A DNA stretch of 40,243 nt from an uncultured Hyphomicrobiales bacterium. GTDB taxonomy: Bacteria; Pseudomonadota; Alphaproteobacteria; Rhizobiales; Beijerinckiaceae. The DNA lies in NCBI GenBank assembly GCA_903824185.1, contig CAIJVU010000072.1, positions 1 through 40,243 of the forward strand, given 5' to 3'. Each line of letters opens with the position of its first letter. Position 1 is the stretch's first letter. The notes below the pieces were generated by a model. The model was not told the DNA's origin. It made no database searches and saw nothing but the letters and a program-made list of their open reading frames with translations. Made by a program: the position numbers and the translations under genes. Shown here one piece after another: positions 8,924-16,371 of this stretch.

Positions 8924-10021
8924 TCAACCGTCCTCTTGATACAACAAGGCAAGGGTTCCTAGCAAACCCCCAATGATAGAAGGAAGCCATGCGGCCGCGG
9001 TTGTGGACAAGATTCCGGCGGCCCCCAAATCCTCGATCAGCTTGGTGGAAATATAGAGCACAAAGCCCGCGGTAACACCCGCCAGAACCATGCGGGCAAC
9101 CCCCCCGAACCGGAAAAAACGCAAGGACACCGAGGCCGCAATCAAGACCATTGCAACAAACAATAAGGGTCTAGCAATAAGTGTTTGATATTGTTGTTTA
9201 TATCTCGTTGTATCGAGGCCGGCCATCTCTGTCGAGCGGATATAATCGGGCAAGGACCAGAAGGGAATACTGTCTGCTGATGCATAGGATTGTTTGATTT
9301 GTTGGCGGCTCAAATTCGATGAAATTTGAAACGTGTCATGCATCTCTGGTTCATTGCCGGGAATGATGACTTTGGCGTTATGAACAAGCCAGTAACCATC
9401 TTTTAAAAAAGCTTCCGAGGCTTCGACCCGTTGCATGAATGTGTTATCCCGGTCGAAGATAAAAAAGGTCACAGGTGCAATGCGCGCATTTAATATATCG
9501 AGTGACCCAACGCGGATAATGGCTTGGCCATCCACGCTTTTTTGGCGAATCCACACATCATCCAGCTCGTTCGACCGACTTTTTCCGAGCAATTGCGCTT
9601 CGACGCTGACAGCCTTTTCCTTGAGGCGCGCAGAAATAGGATTGTAAATCCCGACCAGCAGCGCGCCAAACATCACGGCCACAACCAGCGGGGCCAGCAA
9701 AAATTGCCACGCCGAAAGACCGGCAGCACGGGCAATCACCAGTTCCAGTTTTCGGGATAGGTCCAGCAGCGTCAGCATAGCGCCAAAAAGCACAGCAAAC
9801 GGAAAGACTTGCTCGGCAATGGCGGGGGTCCGCATCAAGGAGAGACGCGCGAGAGCTAGGCTGGTCGCATTTGGAACATCGCTGGTGCGGCGCAAGAGCT
9901 CAACAAAATCCAGCATATAAATCAGGGCAAAAACAGTCATAAACACGATCAGCATGGCACGTGCAAAGCGTTTGCCCAGATAAAAAGCCAGTGTCGGCGA
10001 GCCAAACAATGTCCGGATCAT
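8924..10021 (-). CDS. lptG: LPS export ABC transporter permease LptG
   Basis: One of the two inner-membrane permeases of the LptB2FG complex, which pulls LPS out of the inner membrane and feeds the LptC-LptA bridge. It has 365 residues in the YjgP/YjgQ layout: an N-terminal membrane block (helices near 17-37, 58-75 and 100-120), a periplasmic beta-jellyroll (about 130-265) and a C-terminal membrane block. The start overlaps the lptF stop (10018-10021, ATGA), and lptD follows after 50 bases. LptF and LptG are paralogues; I assign LptG from its position as the second gene and its proximity to lptD. Confidence 0.93.
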   Translation of the reverse strand: MIRTLFGSPTLAFYLGKRFARAMLIVFMTVFALIYMLDFVELLRRTSDVPNATSLALARLSLMRTPAIAEQVFPFAVLFGAMLTLLDLSRKLELVIARAAGLSAWQFLLAPLVVAVMFGALLVGIYNPISARLKEKAVSVEAQLLGKSRSNELDDVWIRQKSVDGQAIIRVGSLDILNARIAPVTFFIFDRDNTFMQRVEASEAFLKDGYWLVHNAKVIIPGNEPEMHDTFQISSNLSRQQIKQSYASADSIPFWSLPDYIRSTEMAGLDTTRYKQQYQTLIARPLLFVAMVLIAASVSLRFFRFGGVARMVLAGVTAGFVLYISTKLIEDLGAAGILSTTAAAWLPSIIGGLLGTLALLYQEDG

Positions 10022-11148
10022 CGCGCCATCCCATTATTGAGGGTAATTTTGATGGGTTTGGCGAGCAGGCTCTGTCCACCGCAGCCGATGAAAATCGCGA
10101 TGAGTATAACGGAAATCGGCATAACATAGGCGAGAGGTGTCAGGATAGGAAAGCGGATCATCAAACTAGACAGCGCAAAACTGCCAATTCTGAGCGCCAC
10201 AACCCCCAAAACGGCCGCTGCCATGGCCAGTCCGCGGCCTTGGCGTGTCGTGCGGGCAACGCCCAAGGCGGCAAAACCGATCATGCCGAAGGCCAGCGCA
10301 TAAAGCGGGGCTGTAATTCGATCATGCAGTTCGGCCCTGATCCGGCCAATTTGCGTGGGGGTCAGATTTTCACTGTCAGGAGGCGTCAAAAGTTGCCAAG
10401 TGGTGCGCTCACGCGGCTTGGCATAAACAGATTGGGCCTCCGTACTGAACTGGCTGAGATCAAAGGCATAACGCTGGAAAGAAACAATTTGCGGGATCGG
10501 ATTGGTCTTGTTTTCGCGTTGGACACTACCGTTTTCCAGCAAAAGATATGATTGCCCCCCCGCTTCAATGGTTTGGCCGCGCTCGGCCACATAAATAGCG
10601 GTTTTCTCGGGATCCCGACGGTCTTGGATGAATATCCCCATCAAAGCAGGGCCGGATTTCTCGCGAAAATGAAAAATAATGCCTTTGTCGAGTTGGGAAA
10701 ATTGACCCTCGCGGACAATATTGGAAACCACATCGGCGCGGATCTTGGTCACGACATCGCGCAGGATCATAAAACTTTGTGGCATGATCCAAAGGGTCAG
10801 CAAAGCCACCAAGGCGGACACGATCAGAAAAAGGATAATAAAGGGACGCAAGATACCGAAAGGCGACATGCCGGTGGCTGTCATGACTATTAGTTCGCTA
10901 TCCCCGTTCAGGCGGTTCAACGTGTAAAGAACAGCAATAAACAAGGAGACCGGCGCAATAATGGCAATAAGAGAGGGAAAGGACAGGCCTGTTACACTCA
11001 GGAAGATGATCAGCGATTGGCCTTTGGTGGTGACCAAATCAAACTCGCGCACGGCTTGGGACAGCCAAACGACCCCTGCCAAGACGGTCAGCGTCACAAA
11101 TGTCGCAACAAAGGCATTTTTGAAGAGGTAACGCTCAATCAGGGTCAT
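10018..11148 (-). CDS. lptF: LPS export ABC transporter permease LptF
   Basis: Partner permease of LptG in the LPS extractor. It has 376 residues and starts MTLIERYLFKNAFVATFVTL, the typical LptF amphipathic entry helix, followed by NRLNGDSELIVMTATGMSP, a loop conserved in the YjgP/YjgQ family. There are membrane helices at both ends and a periplasmic jellyroll in the middle (about 140-275). It is the first gene of the minus-strand envelope operon and is divergent from pepA across 155 bases, a conserved proteobacterial arrangement. The ATPase LptB is not in this window. Confidence 0.94.
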   Translation of the reverse strand: MTLIERYLFKNAFVATFVTLTVLAGVVWLSQAVREFDLVTTKGQSLIIFLSVTGLSFPSLIAIIAPVSLFIAVLYTLNRLNGDSELIVMTATGMSPFGILRPFIILFLIVSALVALLTLWIMPQSFMILRDVVTKIRADVVSNIVREGQFSQLDKGIIFHFREKSGPALMGIFIQDRRDPEKTAIYVAERGQTIEAGGQSYLLLENGSVQRENKTNPIPQIVSFQRYAFDLSQFSTEAQSVYAKPRERTTWQLLTPPDSENLTPTQIGRIRAELHDRITAPLYALAFGMIGFAALGVARTTRQGRGLAMAAAVLGVVALRIGSFALSSLMIRFPILTPLAYVMPISVILIAIFIGCGGQSLLAKPIKITLNNGMAR

Positions 11149-11172
11149 TCAAACAGTTCTGTTAGGCTTCGG

Positions 11173-11200
11173 GGATAGGCACTTGCTCTCGTCCAGCAAG
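11173..11200 (-). promoter_or_regulatory. Possible lptF promoter
   Basis: On the minus strand CTTGCT (11200-11195) and CTATCC (11178-11173) are separated by 16 bases, resembling the CTTGAC/CTATAT consensus described for alphaproteobacterial housekeeping promoters. The start codon of lptF is about 25 bases further on. The match is modest and is offered mainly because the lptF-pepA gap must contain two divergent promoters. Confidence 0.25.
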
Positions 11201-11261
11201 GGTTTAAACCATGTAGCTGCGTGATTCCAGAGCCGGATGGCATATTAGATATCGGCAAATC

Positions 11262-11270
11262 TGGTATAAT
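11262..11270 (+). promoter_or_regulatory. Extended -10 promoter for pepA
   Basis: TGGTATAAT at 11262-11270 matches the extended -10 consensus TGnTATAAT perfectly, which can act with a poor -35 (only ATATTA at 11242-11247). The predicted RNA start near 11277 leaves a short leader before the pepA ATG at 11304, which is preceded by a clear GGGAG ribosome site at about 11290. Confidence 0.45.
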
Positions 11271-11303
11271 TGACATGTTTTTATCGATTGGGAGCAATTT
11301 GCC

Positions 11304-12815
11304 ATGACAATGGACATTAAAGTTTCATTTTCAAAAGTTTCATTGCCGGAAACGGGAACTCTGGTCCTTTTTGCGGCAGAGGGCGGTATTTTAGGGCGTG
11401 AAATTGCTGCCTTGATTGGCAAAGAAGCGCATGAGGCTCTCAAAAAGGCAGCCGAGGCCGAAGAGTTCAAAGGCAAATCAAAAAGTGTTTTGGTGATTCC
11501 GGCTCCCTTTGGTTTTGAAGCGTCCCGATTGTTGATCGTAGGCATTGGGGATGAAAAACAACGAAACGAGACCCCATTTCTGACTTTGGGCGGCATTATC
11601 GCCAAACATGTGGATAAAGGCGGCAAGGTCACCATTGTGATGGTCGGACCGGAAGACTGGAAGCTCGATGGCAAAGCAGCGGCCGATATCGCATTGGGCG
11701 TACAATTGCGAAGCTATCGTTTCGATCGCTACAAATCCCGTAAAGCCGATGATGATAAGCCCGCTAAAATAAGTCTGCATGTCAAAATCGTGAGCCATCA
11801 TACAGAGCAGGCGCGGACAGCCTATGTTCATGCAGGCGCTGTTGCAGACGGTGTCAATCTGGCCCGTGATCTCGTCAACGAGCCGGCCAATGTCTTGACA
11901 CCGGAGGCCTTCGCCAAAAAAGCCGCTGGCTTGTCAAAGCTCGGTGTGTCGATCGAGATACTGGACGAAAAGCAGCTTGATAAATTAGGGATGCGGGCCT
12001 TGCTGGCTGTTGGTCAGGGATCGCGCCAAGAAAGTCATGTGGTCATCATGCGTTGGCATGGCGTCAAGGGACACAAAGACAAGAAAAGCAAGCCCATTGC
12101 CTTTGTTGGCAAAGGGGTTTGCTTCGACACCGGCGGTATTTCCATCAAGCCTGCAGGCAATATGGAGGATATGAAAGGGGATATGGCCGGTGCCGCCTGT
12201 GTGGTGGGCTTGATGCATACATTGGCTGCGCGCAAAGCCCATGTCGATGCCATTGGCATTATTGGTCTTGTCGAAAATATGCCGGATGGCAATGCGCAGC
12301 GTCCAGGCGATATTATCAAGTCCTATGACGGGCAGACGATTGAGGTCATCAATACCGATGCCGAAGGGCGTTTGGTCTTGGCGGATTTGCTGGCCTATAC
12401 GCGCGAGCGTTTCAAGCCGGAATTCATGATCAATCTGGCGACATTGACGGGTGCCATTCTGGTGGCTTTGGGGCAAGAACATGCGGGTCTGTTTTCAACC
12501 GATGATGGCTTGTCCGAACGCTTGACAACAGCCGGTTTGGCTACCGGTGAAAAAGTATGGCGTATGCCGCTTGGCCCTGCCTATGACAAGATGATTGATA
12601 GCCGCTTTGCGGATATGAAAAATTCTGCGGGCCGCTATGCGGGTGCGATTACAGCGGCGCAATTCCTGCGTCGTTTTGTGGGAGATGTGCCATGGGCGCA
12701 TCTTGATATTGCAGGCACGGGAATGGCCGCGGCCAATAGTGATTTGAACCAGAGCTGGGGGCCAGGCTGGGGTGTGCGTTTGCTCGATCGGCTTGTCGCT
12801 GATCATCACGAATAA
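11304..12815 (+). CDS. pepA: Leucyl aminopeptidase PepA (M17 family)
   Basis: Cytoplasmic hexameric di-metal aminopeptidase that removes N-terminal residues from peptides; the E. coli protein also binds DNA in site-specific recombination and carAB control. It has 503 residues. The active-site residues sit at the same numbers as in E. coli PepA: Lys270, Asp275, Lys282, Asp293, Asp352, Glu354 and Arg356, the last three inside the NTDAEGRL signature. An N-terminal macro-like domain (about 1-170) precedes the catalytic domain. The first codons encode MTMDIKVSF; the second Met (11310) is an alternative start. holC follows, as in many proteobacteria. Confidence 0.97.
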   Translation: MTMDIKVSFSKVSLPETGTLVLFAAEGGILGREIAALIGKEAHEALKKAAEAEEFKGKSKSVLVIPAPFGFEASRLLIVGIGDEKQRNETPFLTLGGIIAKHVDKGGKVTIVMVGPEDWKLDGKAAADIALGVQLRSYRFDRYKSRKADDDKPAKISLHVKIVSHHTEQARTAYVHAGAVADGVNLARDLVNEPANVLTPEAFAKKAAGLSKLGVSIEILDEKQLDKLGMRALLAVGQGSRQESHVVIMRWHGVKGHKDKKSKPIAFVGKGVCFDTGGISIKPAGNMEDMKGDMAGAACVVGLMHTLAARKAHVDAIGIIGLVENMPDGNAQRPGDIIKSYDGQTIEVINTDAEGRLVLADLLAYTRERFKPEFMINLATLTGAILVALGQEHAGLFSTDDGLSERLTTAGLATGEKVWRMPLGPAYDKMIDSRFADMKNSAGRYAGAITAAQFLRRFVGDVPWAHLDIAGTGMAAANSDLNQSWGPGWGVRLLDRLVADHHE

Positions 12816-12874
12816 GGTTTTTAGTGGTTTTATCTTTCAAGTCTGAAATGTGGCGGATTGACTGAGGTTTCCCG

Positions 12875-13330
12875 ATGACTGAGGTCTGGTTTTATCATCT
12901 GCAATCAAGGCCGCTTGAGGAGACGCTCCCGCGTTTGCTGGAGCGGTCGCTTGAACGTGCCTGGAATGTTGTTGTGCAAACCACGGATCCGCAACGGATT
13001 GAAGCTTTGGATCAATCTTTGTGGACCTATCGGGATGATGCCTTTTTGCCACATGGGCGGGAAGGGGATGCCTTGCAAGCCCATGATCCGATTATCTTGG
13101 CCACGACTGCGGCCAATCCCAATCAGGCTGCGTTGCGCGTGTTGATCGATCGTGCGCCTTTGCCTGAGGATGCAAACACCTATGAGCGCATTGTTTTGAT
13201 GTTTGACGGGCAGGACGAAAGTGCATTGGTCGATGCGCGAGCCCAATGGGGTACCGCTAAAAAAATGGGACTTGATGTGACCTATTGGCAGCAAGATGAC
13301 AACGGGGCGTGGGGAAAGCGCAATGTGTAA
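12875..13330 (+). CDS. holC: DNA polymerase III chi subunit HolC
   Basis: Clamp-loader accessory subunit that links the polymerase III holoenzyme to single-stranded DNA-binding protein. It has 151 residues with the family pattern: N-terminal VWFYHLQSRPLEETLPRLLERSLERAW, then LWTYRDDAFLPHG and the NTYERIVLMFDG strand. It lies 59 bases after pepA, its common neighbour in proteobacteria. Its last codons overlap the start of the following lipoprotein gene (ATG at 13323 against the holC stop at 13330), indicating coupled translation. Confidence 0.9.
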   Translation: MTEVWFYHLQSRPLEETLPRLLERSLERAWNVVVQTTDPQRIEALDQSLWTYRDDAFLPHGREGDALQAHDPIILATTAANPNQAALRVLIDRAPLPEDANTYERIVLMFDGQDESALVDARAQWGTAKKMGLDVTYWQQDDNGAWGKRNV

Positions 13331-13736
13331 AAACAAAACCAATGGCGTTGCGCAAAGCTATGTAGCGATTCTGTCTTTGTTGATGGCTGGCTGTGTGACA
13401 TCCCCACATTCTCCTGCGCCGCCTCAGCCGGTTGCGGGTGCCTTGCCGGTGGTAGCTGTGCCCAATTTTGGTCCTGTCATTTTGGATAACGGACAGTGCA
13501 GTGAAGCTGTGTCTTTTGATCTCAACACTTTGCGCGCCCGTCAAACGGATGAAAGCCTGCAGGGTTTGAATGAGTGTGAATTGGTGGCGCTGAAAGGCGC
13601 GCCGCTTAGCGTACAAACAGGCAGCAGCCCCAATTCCAAACGCGAAACAACCATGCTTTATATGGAGCCTAACGGCAAAGCGGTCTATTTGTTTGCGGAT
13701 AATAAATTGAGCCGCGTCATTCGCGCGGGCCAGTAA
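13323..13736 (+). CDS. Small lipoprotein, possibly SmpA/OmlA (BamE)-like
   Basis: Uncharacterised lipoprotein of 137 residues from the ATG at 13323, which has an upstream GGGGAAAG ribosome site and overlaps holC by eight bases. A hydrophobic N-terminus ends in LLMAGC, so Cys24 is the predicted lipidation site; Met at -3 is tolerated but not ideal. A Pro/Val-rich linker (about 28-50) leads to a small domain ending in TMLYMEPNGKAVYLFADNKL. That pattern of a Gly-X-Pro turn followed by paired strands recalls the BamE/OmlA fold, but this is only a resemblance by eye. The +2 residue Val does not signal inner-membrane retention, so outer-membrane placement is likely. It ends six bases before the convergent ABC-F gene. 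Confidence 0.7.
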   Translation: MCKNKTNGVAQSYVAILSLLMAGCVTSPHSPAPPQPVAGALPVVAVPNFGPVILDNGQCSEAVSFDLNTLRARQTDESLQGLNECELVALKGAPLSVQTGSSPNSKRETTMLYMEPNGKAVYLFADNKLSRVIRAGQ

Positions 13737-13742
13737 AAAAAA

Positions 13743-15602
13743 TCAAAGCGCCGTATCGAGTGCATCGCTGGCTTCAAGCCATTCATTTTCAGCCGCTTGC
13801 AAAGCCGCTTCGACATCGCGCCTTTGGCTGGAAAGTTGCGTGGCTTTTTCCGTTTCTTTGATAAAGGCCTGAGGGTCTGACAAGGCGGCGTCGATTTTTT
13901 CAAGCAGACCTTGGAATTTTTCTATTTTGGCTGCAGCAGCCGCTACTTTTTTACGCAAAGCCGCCACATCTATTTTTGTTTTTTGCGGTGGGATTTGCTG
14001 GGTCGAAACCGATTTGATTTTGTCAGGCGATGTCGGATTTTGCTGGTTCAGCAACACTTGGCGATATTGATCAATATCGCCATCGAAGTTACTGACAGTC
14101 CCTTGATTAACCAACCATAAACGGTCCGCGCATGATTCAATTAAAAAGCGGTCATGCGAGATCAGGATGACAGCGCCTTCATAATCATTGATCGCTTCCA
14201 TCAGGGCCAAGCGCGAGTCGATATCCAAATGGTTGGTGGGTTCGTCCAAAATGAGCAAATGTGGCCCTTCAAAGGCGGCCAGTCCCATCATTAACCGTGC
14301 TTTTTCACCCCCCGACAACCGTGTGATGGGGGTATCGGCTTTGGCGCCGGTAAAGCCCATGCGGGCGCAGCGTGCGCGAATGCGTGCTTCTGTTCCGTCC
14401 GGCATGCGCTGGGCAACATGCGCATAGGGTGTTCCACTGTCGGATAATTCGTCGAGCTGGTGCTGGGCAAAATACCCAACTTTCAATTTACTGGATCGGC
14501 GCAAAGCCCCGCCAAGCGCTTGCAGTTTTCCGGCAACCAATTTGGCAAAGGTTGATTTTCCGTTCCCGTTTGATCCAAGCAAACCAATGCGGTCGTCATC
14601 CGCAATGACCAGATTGAGTTTTTTCAGCACCGTCTTGTCGCCATAGCCGGTGGATACATCCTCCATGGCAATGATCGGCGGCGCGAGGGGGCGTTCGGGC
14701 GAGGGCATGTCGAAGGGCAGGACATCCTGATCCGTAATGGTGGCGATGGGGGCGAGTTTTTCCAGTCGTTTCACGCGTGATTGCGCTTGGCTGGCTTTGG
14801 AGGCCTTGGCTTTAAAACGATCGACAAAGGCTTGCAGATGACGCCGCTCATCCTCTTGTTTCTTTTTTAATTTGAGTTGCAAGGCCTGTTTTTCAGCGCG
14901 TTGGCGCTCGAATTGGTCATAGCCGCCGCGATACAACGACAGCTTGCCCTGTTCCAGATGCATGATGTGATCAACCGATTGGTTGAGCAGATCGCGGTCA
15001 TGGCTGATCACCAAGGCCATATGGGGATAATGGGCGAGATAGTCCATCAGCCAGAGGGTGCCTTCCAGATCGAGATAGTTGGTCGGCTCGTCCAGCAACA
15101 ATAAATCGGGTTCAATAAAGAGAACTGCGGCCAAAGCGACACGCATCCGCCAGCCGCCGGAAAAGGATGAACAAGGCCGCTGCTGCGCCTCACTGTCAAA
15201 TCCGAGACCATTCAGAACGCTGGCCGCGCGCGAGGGGGCGGAATGGGCCTCGATATCGGCCAGTCGGATCTGAATTTCGGCGATTCGATGAGGATCAGAC
15301 GCTGTTTCCGCTTCTTTGAGGAGGCTCGCGCGTTCGAGATCCGCCTGTAAGACGACATCGAGAAGGCTTTCATCGCCGCCGGGCGCCTCCTGCGCCACAG
15401 CACCGATCTTCATATGCCGGCCAATGGTCACAGAACCGCTTTCGCCGGCCAATTCGCCCAAAATCATTCGAAAAAGGGTGGTTTTTCCTGTTCCGTTGCG
15501 CCCGACAAAGCCCACCCGACCCTGCGGCGGCAGGGCAACAGTCGCAGAATCAAACAAAAGTCGATCGCCCAGACGGTAGGTAAGGTCATTAATATGCAAC
15601 AT
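13743..15602 (-). CDS. ABC-F family ATPase (YheS/Uup type)
   Basis: Soluble twin-ATPase protein of the ABC-F class; members act on ribosomes (translation factors, rescue, antibiotic protection) and have no membrane domain. It has 619 residues. NBD1 shows Walker A GRNGTGKT (34-41), signature SFSGGW (146-151) and Walker B LLLLDEPTN (167-175). A charged linker rich in Lys/Arg/Gln (about 230-285) corresponds to the P-site tRNA interaction motif. NBD2 has Walker A GSNGNGKST (343-351), LSGGEKA and LLILDEPTNH. A C-terminal coiled-coil extension occupies about 530-619. It most resembles the housekeeping YheS/Uup subgroups rather than antibiotic-resistance members, but the exact subgroup cannot be settled by reading. 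Confidence 0.92.
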   Translation of the reverse strand: MLHINDLTYRLGDRLLFDSATVALPPQGRVGFVGRNGTGKTTLFRMILGELAGESGSVTIGRHMKIGAVAQEAPGGDESLLDVVLQADLERASLLKEAETASDPHRIAEIQIRLADIEAHSAPSRAASVLNGLGFDSEAQQRPCSSFSGGWRMRVALAAVLFIEPDLLLLDEPTNYLDLEGTLWLMDYLAHYPHMALVISHDRDLLNQSVDHIMHLEQGKLSLYRGGYDQFERQRAEKQALQLKLKKKQEDERRHLQAFVDRFKAKASKASQAQSRVKRLEKLAPIATITDQDVLPFDMPSPERPLAPPIIAMEDVSTGYGDKTVLKKLNLVIADDDRIGLLGSNGNGKSTFAKLVAGKLQALGGALRRSSKLKVGYFAQHQLDELSDSGTPYAHVAQRMPDGTEARIRARCARMGFTGAKADTPITRLSGGEKARLMMGLAAFEGPHLLILDEPTNHLDIDSRLALMEAINDYEGAVILISHDRFLIESCADRLWLVNQGTVSNFDGDIDQYRQVLLNQQNPTSPDKIKSVSTQQIPPQKTKIDVAALRKKVAAAAAKIEKFQGLLEKIDAALSDPQAFIKETEKATQLSSQRRDVEAALQAAENEWLEASDALDTAL

Positions 15603-15679
15603 TTGGCCTGTTTGCAGGATATCAAGGCGTCACGCAAGGGAATGAATGCATTTTATCGGGAGGATCGGGCAGTCTGGGC

Positions 15680-15708
15680 TTGATCCTTCAGCGCTGACAG
15701 CGTATCTG
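15680..15708 (+). promoter_or_regulatory. Promoter for tRNA-Pro
   Basis: TTGATC (15680-15685) and TATCTG (15703-15708) are separated by exactly 17 bases, and the predicted RNA start near 15715 lies about 15 bases before the tRNA. Spacing and distance are right for a stable-RNA promoter. Any promoter for the ABC-F gene must lie in the same gap on the other strand. Confidence 0.4.
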
Positions 15709-15730
15709 AAAACTCGTTCGGCTGATTTGT

Positions 15731-15807
15731 CGGGGTATAGCGCAGTCTGGTAGCGCATCTGCTTTGGGAGCAGAGGGTCGTGGGTTCAAATCCTACTGCC
15801 CCGACCA
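15731..15807 (+). tRNA. tRNA-Pro (anticodon TGG)
   Basis: This is a 77-base cloverleaf. The acceptor CGGGGTA (15731-15737) pairs with TGCCCCG (15797-15803), including one G-T pair, followed by discriminator A and an encoded CCA (15805-15807). The anticodon stem TCTGC/GCAGA encloses TTTGGGA, with the anticodon TGG at 15765-15767. The T-loop GGTTCAAATCC is normal. The NDUFS4-like gene begins 78 bases downstream. Confidence 0.97.
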
Positions 15808-15884
15808 TTCGCTGGATCTGATCGGGGGCAGCTTAGGCTTTGCCTTTCGGTCGGCGGTCTTTTTTTCAGGGAAGCAAGACGTTC

Positions 15885-16190
15885 ATGACGGCTAGGATCT
15901 CTCGTCCCGCACGCACCGCAATGCAGTCTGGTACGGCCAAGACCCATCGTTGGTTGCTTGAATTCGTTCCCGAAAAGCCACGCGCGGCTGATCCGTTGAT
16001 GGGCTGGACCTCGTCGTCCGAAACCCTCACACAGGTCAAATTGTGGTTTGATACGCGTGAGGAGGCGGAAGCCTATGCGCGCAGCCATGGTTTGGCTTTT
16101 ACGGTTGATGAGCCCAAAGATGCGGTGCGTCATACGGTTTCCTATTCAGATAATTTCAAGCATAACCGCATCGGGCAGTGGACCCATTGA
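15885..16190 (+). CDS. NDUFS4-like complex I accessory subunit
   Basis: This 101-residue protein belongs to the 'ETC complex I subunit conserved region' family, the bacterial counterpart of mitochondrial NDUFS4 (18 kDa subunit), which stabilises the NADH-oxidising arm of complex I. Signature stretches are TKRWLLEF-like (THRWLLEFVPEKPR), DPLMGWTSSSET, VKLWFDTREEAEAYARSHG and YSDNFKHNRIGQWTH. I chose the ATG at 15885 (with AGGGAAG upstream) over an in-frame ATG at 15840, since family members begin near this point. The gene is confined to alphaproteobacteria and mitochondria, so it is a lineage marker. It lies between two tRNA genes, away from any nuo operon in this window. Confidence 0.92.
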   Translation: MTARISRPARTAMQSGTAKTHRWLLEFVPEKPRAADPLMGWTSSSETLTQVKLWFDTREEAEAYARSHGLAFTVDEPKDAVRHTVSYSDNFKHNRIGQWTH

Positions 16191-16209
16191 CTTCGGGGAC
16201 TGGGTCCAC
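16178..16209 (+). repeat. Inverted repeat over the NDUFS4-like stop codon
   Basis: GTGGACCCA (16178-16186) is repeated perfectly inverted as TGGGTCCAC (16201-16209), with a 14-base loop containing the TGA stop. There is no T-run after it, so it is not a standard intrinsic terminator. It could be an mRNA 3'-end stabiliser or a processing boundary before tRNA-Arg. Confidence 0.4.
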
Positions 16210-16253
16210 CGCATGGCAACGGTTTAAGGGTTTTTAACACCCTTCTGGCACAA

Positions 16254-16330
16254 GGCCCCTTAGCTCAGCTGGACAGAGCAACGGATTTCTACTCCGTCGG
16301 TCGGGAGTTCGAATCTCTCAGGGGTCGCCA
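16254..16330 (+). tRNA. tRNA-Arg (anticodon TCT)
   Basis: This is a 77-base cloverleaf. The acceptor GGCCCCT (16254-16260) pairs with AGGGGTC (16320-16326), followed by discriminator G and an encoded CCA. The anticodon stem ACGGA/TCCGT surrounds TTTCTAC, with the anticodon TCT at 16288-16290. The T-arm GGGAGTTCGAATCTCTC is standard. No convincing dedicated promoter was seen in the 63 bases before it, so it may be processed from read-through of the preceding gene. Confidence 0.97.
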
Positions 16331-16371
16331 ATCCAGACTGCGCCAGACTGGGATTTATACGGGGTGCTTGG

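Noticed and set aside
9961-10551. A 196-codon open frame on the plus strand opposite lptF and lptG
   Set aside because: It lies entirely antisense to two well-conserved genes, has no recognisable domain, and its composition is what the opposite strand of a membrane-protein gene gives.
13743-15602. ABC-F gene as an antibiotic-resistance determinant
   Set aside because: It has the long linker and C-terminal coiled-coil of housekeeping YheS/Uup types and sits in core context; no resistance neighbourhood.
16215-16245. Terminator before tRNA-Arg (AAGGGT with ACCCTT)
   Set aside because: Stem of only six pairs with a seven-base loop and no T-run after it.
15731-16330. tRNA genes as possible integration sites for a genomic island
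   Set aside because: All four tRNAs are flanked by ordinary core genes. No integrase, direct repeat of the tRNA 3' end or change in coding style was seen.
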